This document shows positions 11,597-21,835 of a stretch of DNA of 64,000 nucleotides, in pieces. The stretch comes from Phialophora verrucosa (Eukaryota > Ascomycota > Eurotiomycetes > Chaetothyriales > Herpotrichiellaceae): the NCBI GenBank assembly GCA_002099365.1, contig MSED01000003.1:3658001-3722000 (forward strand), written 5' to 3'. The translations under genes and the position numbers were made by a program. Below the pieces are notes generated by a model. The model was not told the origin of the DNA and made no database searches. It worked only from the letters and a program-made list of their open reading frames with translations. How positions within the stretch are numbered: the first letter of the stretch is position 1; every line of letters starts with the position of its first letter.

Positions 11597-13518
11597 ATGG
11601 GCCTCGGAGTCCTAGAAGGTCGGGTCTTCCCCTATCAGACGACTTCGGGCTGGGCGATGGCTTCAAGTCGTGATCCGCACAACGCTAACAAGAACATCCC
11701 ATAGATACCAAGCTTCCACACGTACCGGGCACCGTTCTGCTGAATGACGAGGCTGCGCATGCCGAAGCTCAAACAGCAAATCTCAAACATGGGACCGGCA
11801 AAAATTCCCACATCGTGCTCTCTCCGCAGCCGAGTGATGATCCCAATGACCCCCTGAATTGGTCGCTGTTGAAAAAAGAGGCCATCATTTGGATTCTCTG
11901 CTTCGGCGCAATGTTGAATGCTGCCACGAATGTGAGCCATTCTTTGCTTTCGGGAGATCTATGCGACATGAAGCTGACTCTCTCGAAGGGACCATTTCTG
12001 AACGCCTCCTATTTCGCCATCTCTGAGCTCATCAACACCGATCTCACAACAACCGTGATGGTGTCAGGCTACAACATTCTCGCAGCTGGCTGTGCTGGCC
12101 CGTTCGTTTGTGCCTTCAGTCGTCGATACGGAAAGCGCCCAGTTTTCCTGGTGTCCACGCTATTCTGTATCGTCGGTACCGCCATAGGAGAGGCGAAAGC
12201 CAGCTACAACTATTTGCTCGCGGCCCGGATCGTCCAGGGGTTTTCCACCAGCGCTTTCGAATCCTTGATTGTGGCAGCAGTCGGAGACCTATACTGCGTG
12301 CACCAACGAGGGCTCCGGATTTCGACCATCAATTTCATTTTGAACTCTGCCTCAAGCCTAGCATCGATCATTTGCGGCCAGGTCTACAACGATCTCGGTC
12401 TGCTCTGGCTGTTTCACCTCTTTCAAATTTTCCTGGTCCTACAATTCGTGCTGATGTTCTTTTTCGTTCCGGAAACGACATACCACCGTGAATCCTTCTA
12501 TGAGACCGATATGGTGAAGGTCGAAACGTTCGAGCAAATTGACAAAGCACAGGAAGAGCACCGTGAACACGCAATTGCCATCAAGGAACTCAACGACCCT
12601 TCTGCACACAACTCGCATCTCCCACCAAAGAAGACTTTCCTCCAGGAGCTCAAAGTCTACAACGGTATATTTTCCCGAGACAGTATCATCAAGTGGATCT
12701 TTGCAATGTTTATTACTCTCCTGAATCCGGCGGGCTGCTACTCAATCATCGTCTCCGGGTTGCTCTGTGCTTGGTATGTCGGCTCGGCCATCATCCTGGC
12801 TGGCATCTTCGCTGGTCCACCTTGGTCATTTGATGCCGCTCAAATTGGATATTTGGGAACGGGGCCTTTCGTCGGCGGAATGATTGGTTCCTTTATCGTG
12901 GCGGTGGCTGGCGACAAGGTCATGAAGTGGATGACAATCAAGAACAAGGGAACCTAGTGAGTTCTTAACCATCGGATCGTCCAAACAACAGCCGCTAATC
13001 AACGACAGCGAACCCGAGTTCCGACTGGTCTTTATGTTGCCATGTGCCGTGTTCTCCAGCTTCGGCATGTTTTTCTTTGGCTACACCATGGCACACGGTT
13101 CCAATGCCATTCTCTGTGCTTTCTGCCAGGGGATGATGATGGTTGGCGTCCTCATTGGTGTGTGGTCTACTATGTCCTATGGTTTGGATGCTTTCCGAAG
13201 CCAGAGTAACGAGATGTTTGTAATGAACATGTTCTTCAAGGTATGGACCCCCGGTACCCCGTACCTAGTTCCTGGGCTCTGCTGATTCTCGGTCAGAACT
13301 TCATGTTCTACGGCCTTTCCAACTTCGCCAATAATTGGGTCGCCGCGAAAGGCCCCGAGGAGATAATGTTTACATTTGGTGGCACGACGCTGGGAATGTG
13401 TGTCTTGGCCATCCCGGTATATATCTATGGCAAGAAGCTTCGAAGCTGGTGGACCAGGCATGACTTATTCGTCAGGTTCAAGATCCAGGCGACTGGACCG
13501 GAGAGCCACATGGGTTGA
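11597..13518 (+). CDS. MFS transporter, DHA1-like (drug:H+ antiporter type)
   Basis: Four exons: 11597-11618, 11705-12956, 13009-13240, 13297-13518; the introns (86, 52, 56 nt) are GT-AG and phases agree, giving 575 residues. The 7-codon first exon MGLGVLE joins to DTKLPHVPGTVLL, the usual N-terminal signature of this fungal subfamily, which is why the tiny exon was accepted. HIVLSPQPSDDPNDPLNW precedes the first membrane helix (about residue 60). About twelve hydrophobic segments follow, with a charged central loop at roughly residues 270-320 (FYETDMVKVETFEQ) and NKGTYEPEFRL before the second half. Family role: proton-coupled export or uptake of small organic molecules at the plasma membrane; substrate unknown. 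There is no co-oriented metabolic gene nearby, BMS1 follows 510 bp downstream. Confidence 0.9.
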
Positions 13519-14028
13519 TCGGTGCTGGGCGACCTTAGTCGGAAGACAGGGGAACGAATTAGTCCGCCGTCAAGTAGCAATGTTGTGCAAATAATAGTTT
13601 TGCGGAAATAATGAACAACAACAATCTTCAACAATCTTCACGCAGTGTCATCAACACATCGACAATGACTCGGTCGCAGACTCCTAGTCGTCTGGCAGCC
13701 TCCTTCAGCTGGGGGTAAACAATGCAATCGACGATGGAGAGATGGTAAGGGGAAAGATTCTTTGGCAACTCCCCCTTCGCTCGAGAGGGCGTGCTTGCCA
13801 GCGGCCTGGGGGGTGCGATGCAGGGGATGCGGCTCCAACGAGGAAGAAATTCTCGCGATACATCGGTTCGCCTTCCTGATTCGCACAGAACCTTGGCATG
13901 TTTGCCGGATTTGACACTCGAAATTCGAACCTTGCCCCAACTTTTTTTCTCCGCATGCCTCGCCGCAGTCCGAAAATCTACACCCAGTTGCAGGTTGGCG
14001 GTAGGGGTGGTGAAGGGCTCTCACGACC
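13519..14028. other. intergenic region, MFS 3' end to BMS1 promoter
   Basis: About 0.5 kb between two same-strand genes. It should hold the transporter terminator and the BMS1 promoter. No gene was recognised. Confidence 0.45.
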
Positions 14029-17000
14029 ATGGAGACGCAAGCGAACCGGCCTCATCGGCCTTCGAAAGAGAAAAAGAGGCCGAAGAAGGGAGAAAAGAAT
14101 GTGAAAGCTTTCGCAGTGGCCAACCCTGGTCGCCTCGCAAAGGAAGCCGCGCGATCGAGCGACATTCGAGAAAAGCGACTCCATGTGCCCCAGGTCGATC
14201 GACTCCCTGAAGAAGCCCCTCCGATTGTCGTTGCCGTCGTTGGACCTCCCGGCGTCGGGAAGACCACCCTCATTAAAAGTCTCATCAAGCGATATACGAA
14301 ACAGACACTCTCGCACCCGAGCGGCCCTCTTACCGTCGTGACCTCAAAGCGGAGGCGCCTGACCTTCCTCGAATGTCCCGCCGACTCCTTGGCGGCAATG
14401 ATTGATGTTGCGAAGATTGCAGATATAGTTCTGCTTATGATTGACGGCAATTACGGATTTGAGATGGAGACTATGGAGTTTCTCAATGCCCTCAGTGTCT
14501 CGGGTATGCCGGGGAATGTGTTCGGTATTCTCACACACCTGGATCTGTTCAAGAAGCAGAGCACTCTACGTACCACGAAGAAGAGGTTGAAACACCGGTT
14601 CTGGTCGGAGTTATACCATGGCGCCAAGTTGTTCTACCTCTCTGGGGTCATCAATGGCCGATACCCTGATCGAGAGATACACAACCTGTCTCGGTTTCTG
14701 TCGGTCATGAAAAATCCGAGACCATTGGTATGGAGAAACAGCCACCCGTATTGCCTAGCAGATCGGTTCTTGGATGTTACGCCTCCGACCGAGATTGAGG
14801 AGAATGAAAAGTGTGACAGGCAGGTGGCATTATATGGATATCTTCGAGGCACAAATTTCCCCGCCGAGGGTGCGCGTGTGCACATTCCTGGTGTCGGCGA
14901 TCTGTCCGTCAAGGAGATCGAAGCCCTCCCTGATCCGTGTCCCACACCTTTCCTTGACCAAGCAATGGCCAAAGCAACTGGAAAGGCACACCGACGCAAG
15001 CTTGGGGAGAAACAGAAGGTCTTGTTCGCCCCCATGTCCGATGTTGGCGGAGTTCTTGTGGACAAAGATGCTGTCTATATCGACGTTAAAACCAATACTT
15101 TCGACCGTGCTGCAGACGATGCCAAGGACCGAGGGTTGGGTGAACAGCTCATGATGAGCCTGCAAGCAGAACGACGCCTTCTCGGCGAAGCAGATGGGGG
15201 CGTGCGGCTATTCCAAGGCGGTCAGCAACTCACAGCCAATGTTGAAGCAGAGAACGACACTGGCCGCAAGTCCAAGAGAGGGGTCCAGTCGTTTGCTCGA
15301 GATGCTACCGAAGACATCGATGAGGACGAAGACGAAGGGTTTGTCGACGGAGAGGACGATGAAGATGACCTCGAAGATGACGAGGAGAGCAACGAATTTC
15401 CCGAGCATAGCGGCCGTCCAGGTTTTGCGGCCAAAGACGATCTGGATGACGAAGGAGCTGGAGGGGGGACTGTTGAATTCGCCGAGAGCGACTCGGATAT
15501 GGGTTCTGTGTCTGAAGGAGATGAAACAGGCGCAGATCTGTCTGCTGATGAGATTGAGGATGAGGACGATGAAGACGATGGCGGCCTGCGCTGGAAGGAA
15601 CACCTTACTGAGGACGCTCGAAGGATGCATTCCAGTAAGGTCGCTTTTCGAGCTGCCGACCTCTCGAGACTCATGTACGATTTGACTATTTCGCCCGCCG
15701 ACGTCATCTCGAGATGGGCTGGTGGGAAGCGTGGAGATATCAAGTCACGGGGTGGGGATGACGACGACAACTTCTTCAACAAAGCGAAGAGTGACCAAGA
15801 CACAAACCTGGAGGATCGACAGACGCCCAAATTCGATTTTGATCGATTGGCCGAGAAATGGGAGGATGAAGGGAAGATACGGTCTCTTATGCCTCGTTTC
15901 ACTAGAGGCTCTATCGCCACTGGTGCAAACGCGGACTCGGACGCTGACGAAGAAGTTGAAGAGGACGAAGATGACGAGTTTGACGAAGGTGATGGCGATT
16001 TCGAAGACCTAGAAACTACGGCTGAAGACGATCCCGCCACAGCAACTGGACTTACACTGGAAGAAGAGCGAGCCAAAAATGCCAGACGGAAAGAAGAGCT
16101 GAAGTTGCGGTTTGAGGAGGAAGACCGCGATGGTTTCGCGAACCCCGTTAAGAACGAAGTCAAGGCGACAGAGGAAGAGTTTGGAGAAGATGACTGGTAC
16201 GAGGCGCAGAAAGCGATGCTTCAGAAGCAGCTCGACATCAACAAAGCAGAGTTCGAGAGCCTCGATCCAGTTGGGCGAGCACGCGCCGAAGGGTTCAGGG
16301 CAGGTACTTATGCACGTATAGTGCTAGACAAAGTGCCTTACGAATTTGTCCGATCCTTCAATCCCAAGCTACCAGTCATCATTGGTGGACTGGCGCCGAC
16401 GGAAGATCGATTTGGATTTGTGCAGGTGAGGATCAAGCGACACCGATGGCACAAGAAGATTCTCAAGACAAACGATCCTCTCATTTTCTCCTTGGGATGG
16501 CGACGCTTCCAGACCGTGCCTCTCTATTCGATATCAGACTCGCGAACAAGAAACCGCATGCTGAAGTATACGCCCGAGCACATGCACTGCTTTGCTACCT
16601 TCTGGGGACCACTTGTTGCCCCGAACACGGGCTTCTGCTGCGTCCAGTCTTTCTCGAACGAAAATCCTGGATTTCGCATAGCGGCGACGGGCGTGGTGTT
16701 GAACGTTGACGAGACGACGGAAATCGTGAAGAAGCTGAAGCTAACGGGACATCCATACAAGATCTTCCGCAACACGGCGTTCATTCGCGACATGTTCAAC
16801 TCGTCGATCGAGATCGCCAAGTTCGAGGGCGCCAGTATCAGGACAGTCTCTGGGATTCGTGGACAGATCAAGCGAGCTTTGAGCAAACCTGAAGGGCACT
16901 TTCGAGCAACGTTTGAGGACAAGATCCTCATGTCCGACATCGTCTTCTTGCGGACATGGTATCCGGTCAAGCCACATCGATTCTACAATCCCGTGACGAA

Positions 17001-17547
17001 TCTACTAGACGCGCCTCCCCCCAGCGATGCAGTCGCTGGCGACGGCGACAGCGGGCAACGACTCGATGATGGTTCAAGTGGGTGGCAGGCAATGCGTCTG
17101 ACTGGCGCGGTCCGAGCAGCTATGGGAATACCAACGCCACTCGTCAAGGACTCCGCTTACCGCAAGATCGAACGACCTACTCGGCACTTCAACCCATTGC
17201 GCGTCCCACGGGCTTTGGCGGCAGAACTTCCCTTCAAGTCGCAAATCACCCAACAAAAGGCACGCAAAGCTCCCACGTATCTTCAGAAGCGGGCGGTGGT
17301 GCTTGGTGGGGAAGAGAAGAAGGCGCGGGACCTCATGCAGAAACTGCAGACCCTGAGGAACGAGAAGGCGGAGAAGCGGGCCAAGAAACAGGAAGAGAGG
17401 CGATCTGTCTACCGGAGGAAGGTGGCGGAGAACCTGGAGAAGAAGGAAGAGCGCGAGAAGAGAGAGAGGGATGAGTTCTGGAGGAAAGAAGGACGAAAGC
17501 GCCAGACGAACGACGAGGGCGGTGGAGGGAAGCGCAGAAGACGATAG
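14029..17547 (+). CDS. BMS1: Bms1, ribosome-biogenesis GTPase of the small-subunit processome
   Basis: Single exon, 1172 residues, the expected length. The start METQANRPHR and the following KNVKAFAVANPGRLAK and REKRLHVPQVDRLPEE are the conserved Bms1 N-terminus. The P-loop GPPGVGKTTLIKSL begins at residue 72, with FLECPAD and ILTHLDLFKK as further GTPase elements. Then comes the AARP2CN-type domain (LPDPCPTPF, VGGVLVDKDAVYID), a very acidic middle (about residues 425-700), the BMS1/TSR1 C-terminal domain (GFRAGTYARIVLDKVP, IGGLAPTEDRFGFVQVRIKRHRWHK split over two stretches), and a Lys/Arg/Glu-rich coiled tail from about 1090. Known role: GTP-dependent assembly of the 40S precursor in the nucleolus with Rcl1, which it delivers for cleavage at site A2. 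The tail is rich in basic residues fit for nucleolar targeting. Nothing looks broken. Confidence 0.97.
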   Translation: METQANRPHRPSKEKKRPKKGEKNVKAFAVANPGRLAKEAARSSDIREKRLHVPQVDRLPEEAPPIVVAVVGPPGVGKTTLIKSLIKRYTKQTLSHPSGPLTVVTSKRRRLTFLECPADSLAAMIDVAKIADIVLLMIDGNYGFEMETMEFLNALSVSGMPGNVFGILTHLDLFKKQSTLRTTKKRLKHRFWSELYHGAKLFYLSGVINGRYPDREIHNLSRFLSVMKNPRPLVWRNSHPYCLADRFLDVTPPTEIEENEKCDRQVALYGYLRGTNFPAEGARVHIPGVGDLSVKEIEALPDPCPTPFLDQAMAKATGKAHRRKLGEKQKVLFAPMSDVGGVLVDKDAVYIDVKTNTFDRAADDAKDRGLGEQLMMSLQAERRLLGEADGGVRLFQGGQQLTANVEAENDTGRKSKRGVQSFARDATEDIDEDEDEGFVDGEDDEDDLEDDEESNEFPEHSGRPGFAAKDDLDDEGAGGGTVEFAESDSDMGSVSEGDETGADLSADEIEDEDDEDDGGLRWKEHLTEDARRMHSSKVAFRAADLSRLMYDLTISPADVISRWAGGKRGDIKSRGGDDDDNFFNKAKSDQDTNLEDRQTPKFDFDRLAEKWEDEGKIRSLMPRFTRGSIATGANADSDADEEVEEDEDDEFDEGDGDFEDLETTAEDDPATATGLTLEEERAKNARRKEELKLRFEEEDRDGFANPVKNEVKATEEEFGEDDWYEAQKAMLQKQLDINKAEFESLDPVGRARAEGFRAGTYARIVLDKVPYEFVRSFNPKLPVIIGGLAPTEDRFGFVQVRIKRHRWHKKILKTNDPLIFSLGWRRFQTVPLYSISDSRTRNRMLKYTPEHMHCFATFWGPLVAPNTGFCCVQSFSNENPGFRIAATGVVLNVDETTEIVKKLKLTGHPYKIFRNTAFIRDMFNSSIEIAKFEGASIRTVSGIRGQIKRALSKPEGHFRATFEDKILMSDIVFLRTWYPVKPHRFYNPVTNLLDAPPPSDAVAGDGDSGQRLDDGSSGWQAMRLTGAVRAAMGIPTPLVKDSAYRKIERPTRHFNPLRVPRALAAELPFKSQITQQKARKAPTYLQKRAVVLGGEEKKARDLMQKLQTLRNEKAEKRAKKQEERRSVYRRKVAENLEKKEEREKRERDEFWRKEGRKRQTNDEGGGGKRRRR

Positions 17548-18242
17548 ACGGGTGTGGCTGTGATGGAATGTCGGCATATGATACCCCATTGTACACGAAT
17601 AGACGTGCCACGCCAGTCAATTCAATTTTGGAAGAATGTCTGCTGTGATACAGACACGGCTATGATGGTTATGTACCTGGTATGACGACCGTAGTGATTG
17701 CCAGCACGAGCACGAGCAGAAGCACCGGCGCTGGCACCGGCACCAGCACCAGCAGGAGCATGGGGCCTATGACGAAGACGCACGCGGACAGGCGAAGACG
17801 AATAGCGCGCGCCGTCGGCAGAAAGAGCGCACGAGCAGAGACTTTCTCACCACCAACCACCATCACCGGCCCGTGCATAGCACCCTGTCGCTCTCGCTCC
17901 TCTGCTCTCTTCGTCGTTGCGCACGCGTCGTCAGTATCGTTGGATGCATGTCCCATTTACCGCCCTTTCAACCCCCCGGCCGTCACAACAACGCGTCTGC
18001 CTTGACCCAGAAAACGCGTCGTAATCAGCAGACTCGGTGTCGCCCCACTATCAACGCAACGGAACCAGGCCAGCGTGCGAGGTTGGAACTCCACCGAGTC
18101 ACGACCAGATCCCACGCGACAGCGCTGCGCTGTCTGGTCGCTCCTTTCGTGTCCTCGTTCTCTGGGTCTTATACATCTGGTCTCTGTCCGCAAATACCCT
18201 CCATCCATATCTAGCCGAACATCTACGACTCCTGCAACGGGC
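17548..18242. other. intergenic region between BMS1 and the Whi5-like gene
   Basis: About 0.7 kb. It includes a compositionally simple stretch at about 17700-17765 rich in AGCACGAGCACG and CACCGGCACC-like units. Otherwise it should be BMS1 3' UTR and the promoter of the next gene. No coding signal beyond chance frames. Confidence 0.45.
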
Positions 18243-19610
18243 ATGACCGACACCGCCGAACACACAGATCCGAGCATGCACGATGCCTCCGCGTGTGTGT
18301 CAACCAAGGGGGATCCACCTCCATTGACATCTGCACCAACAAACACCGACTCGGGGTCCCCTCCTCGTTATTCTTCAGCATCAGAAACGTCGAAGCTTTC
18401 CAAGCCAGCGAACCTGACCCTATCGACCAGCGATGTCTCCCGCAGCACGAACGACCTCCAAGCAAATCCCGAGGAGCTGACCCCGCCTACCTCCGCCATA
18501 TCGAGTCCTGGTGATGATGCACGAGCCACAGAGTCACTTTCACAGCCAAAAAACAGTCAGATCGCTGCAGAAGCAACTGGGAATGACAGGGCTGGAGAAC
18601 CGAGGGCTGGGTCAACCTCCCAGAGCCCGACGCCAGAGATCTCCTCGGGCACTAAAAGAACCGCCAGTGGTGAAGTGAAAAGAGCGAGCGTGAACGGACT
18701 GGGCGAGGTCCTCGCGAGATCCAATGGTGCTGGCCATGCACACACCTCGAGCACTGTTTCCAACGGGTCGAAGGGCAATGTTCTTGAGGTAAATTGCCCG
18801 AACCCGTTACATGTACTGCGTACTAACGTGCTTCAGCTCTCACAGCAGTTGCGCACCAAGTTAAAGTACGCCATGGTCAAAGTGCAGAACGGTTGGCAAA
18901 CGCGCTCTCTCGATGAGGTGGAGTCTTTGGCTTCTCAGTCTCCACGATCTACCGTGTCCGGGTTTCAACATTTCCATGATCACCCAGTGCTCTCGCCCAG
19001 GACTGCCATGTCTCGCAAATATCAGTGTGAGTCGAGTGAGAGCGATTCTTCCGACAGCACCGGGGCTTTGGAGAGCCAGGGCCTGGTCACCGGGAGCCCC
19101 CAGGTGCCGTCACGTCGAGCCCTTGCTCCTCCTGTCGACATTGTGCCGGGTTCGCGCCGTCGGCCGACACCAAATGCGGCATATCACGCCGTCAACGGGT
19201 CACACATGCAGTCAAGGACACTGCATTCCACGCGACCGCCCACCAGTCAACGAACTCCGAGTCAAAACGCCGCCATGGAGGCGGATGCTGTTGAAACACT
19301 ACTCTTCATGGCCAGCCCCAACAACTCCGGATACAACCCACCGTCTCACGCTTCGCAAGAATCCTCGCTCCGGACAGCACAGGCCTTCTCATCACAGACC
19401 TCGCCGCTTCGGACTCAATTCAGCCAGACTTCAATGGCATCGCCTAAGAAGGTGGTGTTCTCTGATTCAGAATCAAGCGCTCCTGCCTTTGACAAGGCTG
19501 CCCTGATTGATCGCATGTTAGACGAACTATCAGACGACAGCGATGCGGAATTAGAGTATGCATTTGGGGTCGCGGAAAAGGGCAAAATGGCAGCTCCGGT
19601 GTCCTCTTGA
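18243..19610 (+). CDS. Whi5/Nrm1-type G1/S transcriptional repressor
   Basis: Two exons, 18243-18788 and 18837-19610, give 439 residues. The intron of 48 nt is removed because it has a GTAAAT donor, an exact TACTAAC branch site at 18821 and CTTCAG acceptor, and its removal restores the conserved motif LSQQLRTKLKYAMVKVQNGW directly followed by QTRSLDEVESLA. That motif matches the short Whi5/Nrm1/Srl3 GTB signature by which these proteins bind SBF or MBF. The rest is Ser/Thr/Pro-rich and disordered-looking, with many SP/TP sites (for example QSPTP, TSPLRTQ, ASPKK) suited to CDK control. VETLLFMASPNNSGYN and the acidic helix DRMLDELSDDSDAELEYAFG near the C-terminus are further conserved-looking blocks. 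Expected role: nuclear repression of G1/S genes, relieved by cyclin-CDK. Whether it is the Whi5 or the Nrm1 counterpart cannot be told here. Confidence 0.8.
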   Translation: MTDTAEHTDPSMHDASACVSTKGDPPPLTSAPTNTDSGSPPRYSSASETSKLSKPANLTLSTSDVSRSTNDLQANPEELTPPTSAISSPGDDARATESLSQPKNSQIAAEATGNDRAGEPRAGSTSQSPTPEISSGTKRTASGEVKRASVNGLGEVLARSNGAGHAHTSSTVSNGSKGNVLEVNCPNPLHVLRTNVLQLSQQLRTKLKYAMVKVQNGWQTRSLDEVESLASQSPRSTVSGFQHFHDHPVLSPRTAMSRKYQCESSESDSSDSTGALESQGLVTGSPQVPSRRALAPPVDIVPGSRRRPTPNAAYHAVNGSHMQSRTLHSTRPPTSQRTPSQNAAMEADAVETLLFMASPNNSGYNPPSHASQESSLRTAQAFSSQTSPLRTQFSQTSMASPKKVVFSDSESSAPAFDKAALIDRMLDELSDDSDAELEYAFGVAEKGKMAAPVSS

Positions 19611-20126
19611 TCTCTGTGTCTATTCACCCCATTTTGTGTTCTTGGTGTTGGAGGCGTCAGCATGCAGCATTGTTAAGGCTTATGCCCCCGAGGCTACGAG
19701 GTTTACGACTTGTACAGTTGCATATTCAATTCATCTCTGCGAGCGATGGATGGATCCACATGTCAAGAGAATCAAACATTTGTCAAACTCACTCCCCGCT
19801 GACTCGGCTCCTTAGGTCTCAGTGTGTTGTTCCCTTCCGTTTCCTCGGTCAAACTTCCCCGCATTTCCAGAAACCATCGGGAGCCCAAGCCTCGTCTACA
19901 GATTCCAATCGCCCTTGGGCCGAGTATGGAGTACATCACCGGAACCGAGACTTCCTTTCGAAGCACTGTGCACAAGACGGGGAGCAGTGCACTACCCATA
20001 AAGCTAACTCCGTTCCCTCTTCGCTGGACACTTGTAACCCCCGTGCTCCTGAAAGTCGTGCCTGTCTGTTTTTGCCTCTCGAATCACTCACTACATTAGT
20101 CTCAACCACTGTCTTTCTTCGGCGTC
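19611..20126. other. intergenic region upstream of the SDR gene
   Basis: About 0.5 kb between two plus-strand genes. No recognisable gene; expected to carry the 3' UTR of the repressor gene and the SDR promoter. Confidence 0.45.
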
Positions 20127-21445
20127 ATGGCCACGGCACAGAATGGCTCCAACGGAGCCACGCAAGCTCCATCGCCTATCGGCAACATCGCCTCCCTACA
20201 GGATAAAGTTGCCCTGATCACCGGTGCCAGCAGCGGCCTGGGCCGAGCGATCGCCCAGGCCTACGCGGCCGCCGGAGCGTACGTCGTGTCGGCCGACCTG
20301 ACGCCAAATCCGCCACCGGCGCCCACGATCGCTGCGATCCACAAGGGCGTCGACATGTCGACCCCGACCGTCGAGCTGGTCAACGCCAAGTGGCCGGCTA
20401 AGGGGGCCAGGGCCGAGAGAGCGAGCTTTATCCGGTGTGACGTTACGGATGAGGCGAGCGTCAAGGCGGCGGTGGAGTTTGCCGTGAGCACGTATGGGAG
20501 GTTGGATATTATGGTTAACAATGCGGGTGAGTAGTGCGTTGTGCATGCGTTCGGACCTATCGTCTGTCTCTTGCTTCTGCGGTGTCTGTTTGCTTGCTGT
20601 GGTGGAATGGGTTCTCAAGGATAAGCGCTCCTGGGCTCCCTGTTGCGGCGCTGCGTCGGTCAAGTGGACAGGGTTCTAGCCAAGTGTTGTCTGTTGAGCG
20701 TCTGTGTCAGTCAAGCAGAGGACTGGCTTTCGACACTCCTGGAGGAACCCGATACCATGTGGCAATGGCACGTACCGGAGCAGGGACAAGGCACAGCGGA
20801 TAGAAATGCCTCGTACTTGACAAGTTACAGTACTCGTACCTGGCATGTACCTCTCTCTAACGCACCGTTGCGGCAGGGATCTCGGCCGAGACCAAATCCC
20901 CGACATACAACGGCACCTTCCAACGCATCCACGAAACTCCCCTTTCAGTGCTCGACCTCACCTACCAGATCAACATCAAGGGCGTCTGGCTCGGCACCAA
21001 ATACGCATGTGCGCAATTCCTCGCCCAGGAACCCCACCCTCTGCACGGCCGGACGGCCACGGGCGCCACAGGCGACGTCCACCGAGGCTGGATCATCAAC
21101 CTGTGCAGCATCCTCGGCAGCGTCGGGCTCGCGGGGGCGAATTCCTACGCCCTCTCCAAGGGCGCGGTGTTGAACCTCACGCGTGCCACGGCGCTGGAGT
21201 ACGCCAAGGACGGCATCCACGTCAACTGCATCCAGCCGGGGTTCACGGACACGAGCCTGTTGGAGAGCATGTATTCGCGGATGGGCCCGGACGCCATGGC
21301 TCAGTACATGGCCAGTATTCACCCTTGGGGCCGGACGGGGCGGGTCGAGGACATTGCGCGCGTCGCCGTTTTTCTGGCCGGCGAGGGAAGTAGTTGGGTC
21401 ACTGGTCATGGGTTGGTCGTTGATGGAGGCTATCTTGCGCAGTGA
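20127..21445 (+). CDS. classical short-chain dehydrogenase/reductase (SDR)
   Basis: Two exons, 20127-20526 and 20877-21445, give 322 residues. Seen: TGASSGLGRAIA (cofactor loop TGxxxGxG), VSADLTPN with Asp after the second strand (suggests NAD preference), IMVNNAG split by the intron, the catalytic Ser in CSILGSVG, and SYALSKGAVLNLTRATALEYA with the YxxxK pair, then NCIQPGFTDTSL and the C-terminal WVTGHGLVVDGGY. All catalytic elements are present, so an active oxidoreductase is expected, probably cytosolic. The intron is 350 nt, long for this window, but both edges are needed: exon 1 ends in GCG G before GTGAGT, and exon 2 opens with GG ATC after GGCAG, restoring NNAGGISAETKSP. The substrate cannot be inferred; related fungal enzymes act on sugars, polyols or secondary metabolites. 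Confidence 0.9.
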
Positions 21446-21835
21446 AGTGAGGAGATTGCCCGGGGCCTTGGGGCTGTGTCGGAACGTCAGGTAGGTCCAT
21501 ACACAAGGAATGTGTTTAGCCGTCTAGAGTTGAAAATTGTCCAACCTTGTGTGTAGCGGACCGTTATATCTACGCCCTGTCCGTAGGTTGTCACTGCCGT
21601 GCCTGTGTACTGTACGTACTCCATACCATCCTGCCAAGCATCACTCTTGTCCGATCCGGGGGGTGAGGCGCGAGCTGCTTTAACTCATCATGGCAACTGA
21701 AGCGACTTGCGAGCTACAATTGTCCTTCTTCACTCACAGAGCAAACCCATCAAAGATTGTAAGGATTATCGGCAACGGCGCTGGACACGTTAGACTCAGA
21801 ATGACGGATCGGATATCGATCGCTATCTCTCTACA
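21446..21835. other. intergenic region, SDR to SET-MYND gene
   Basis: About 390 bp between two plus-strand genes. It contains one copy of the recurrent GTACGTAC-like word (about 21605-21622) and no gene. Confidence 0.45.

Noticed and set aside
15222..16163. 313-codon Ser-rich open frame antisense to BMS1
   Set aside because: It is the complement of the Asp/Glu-rich coding stretch, which reads as Ser codons on the other strand. BMS1 is clearly the real gene.
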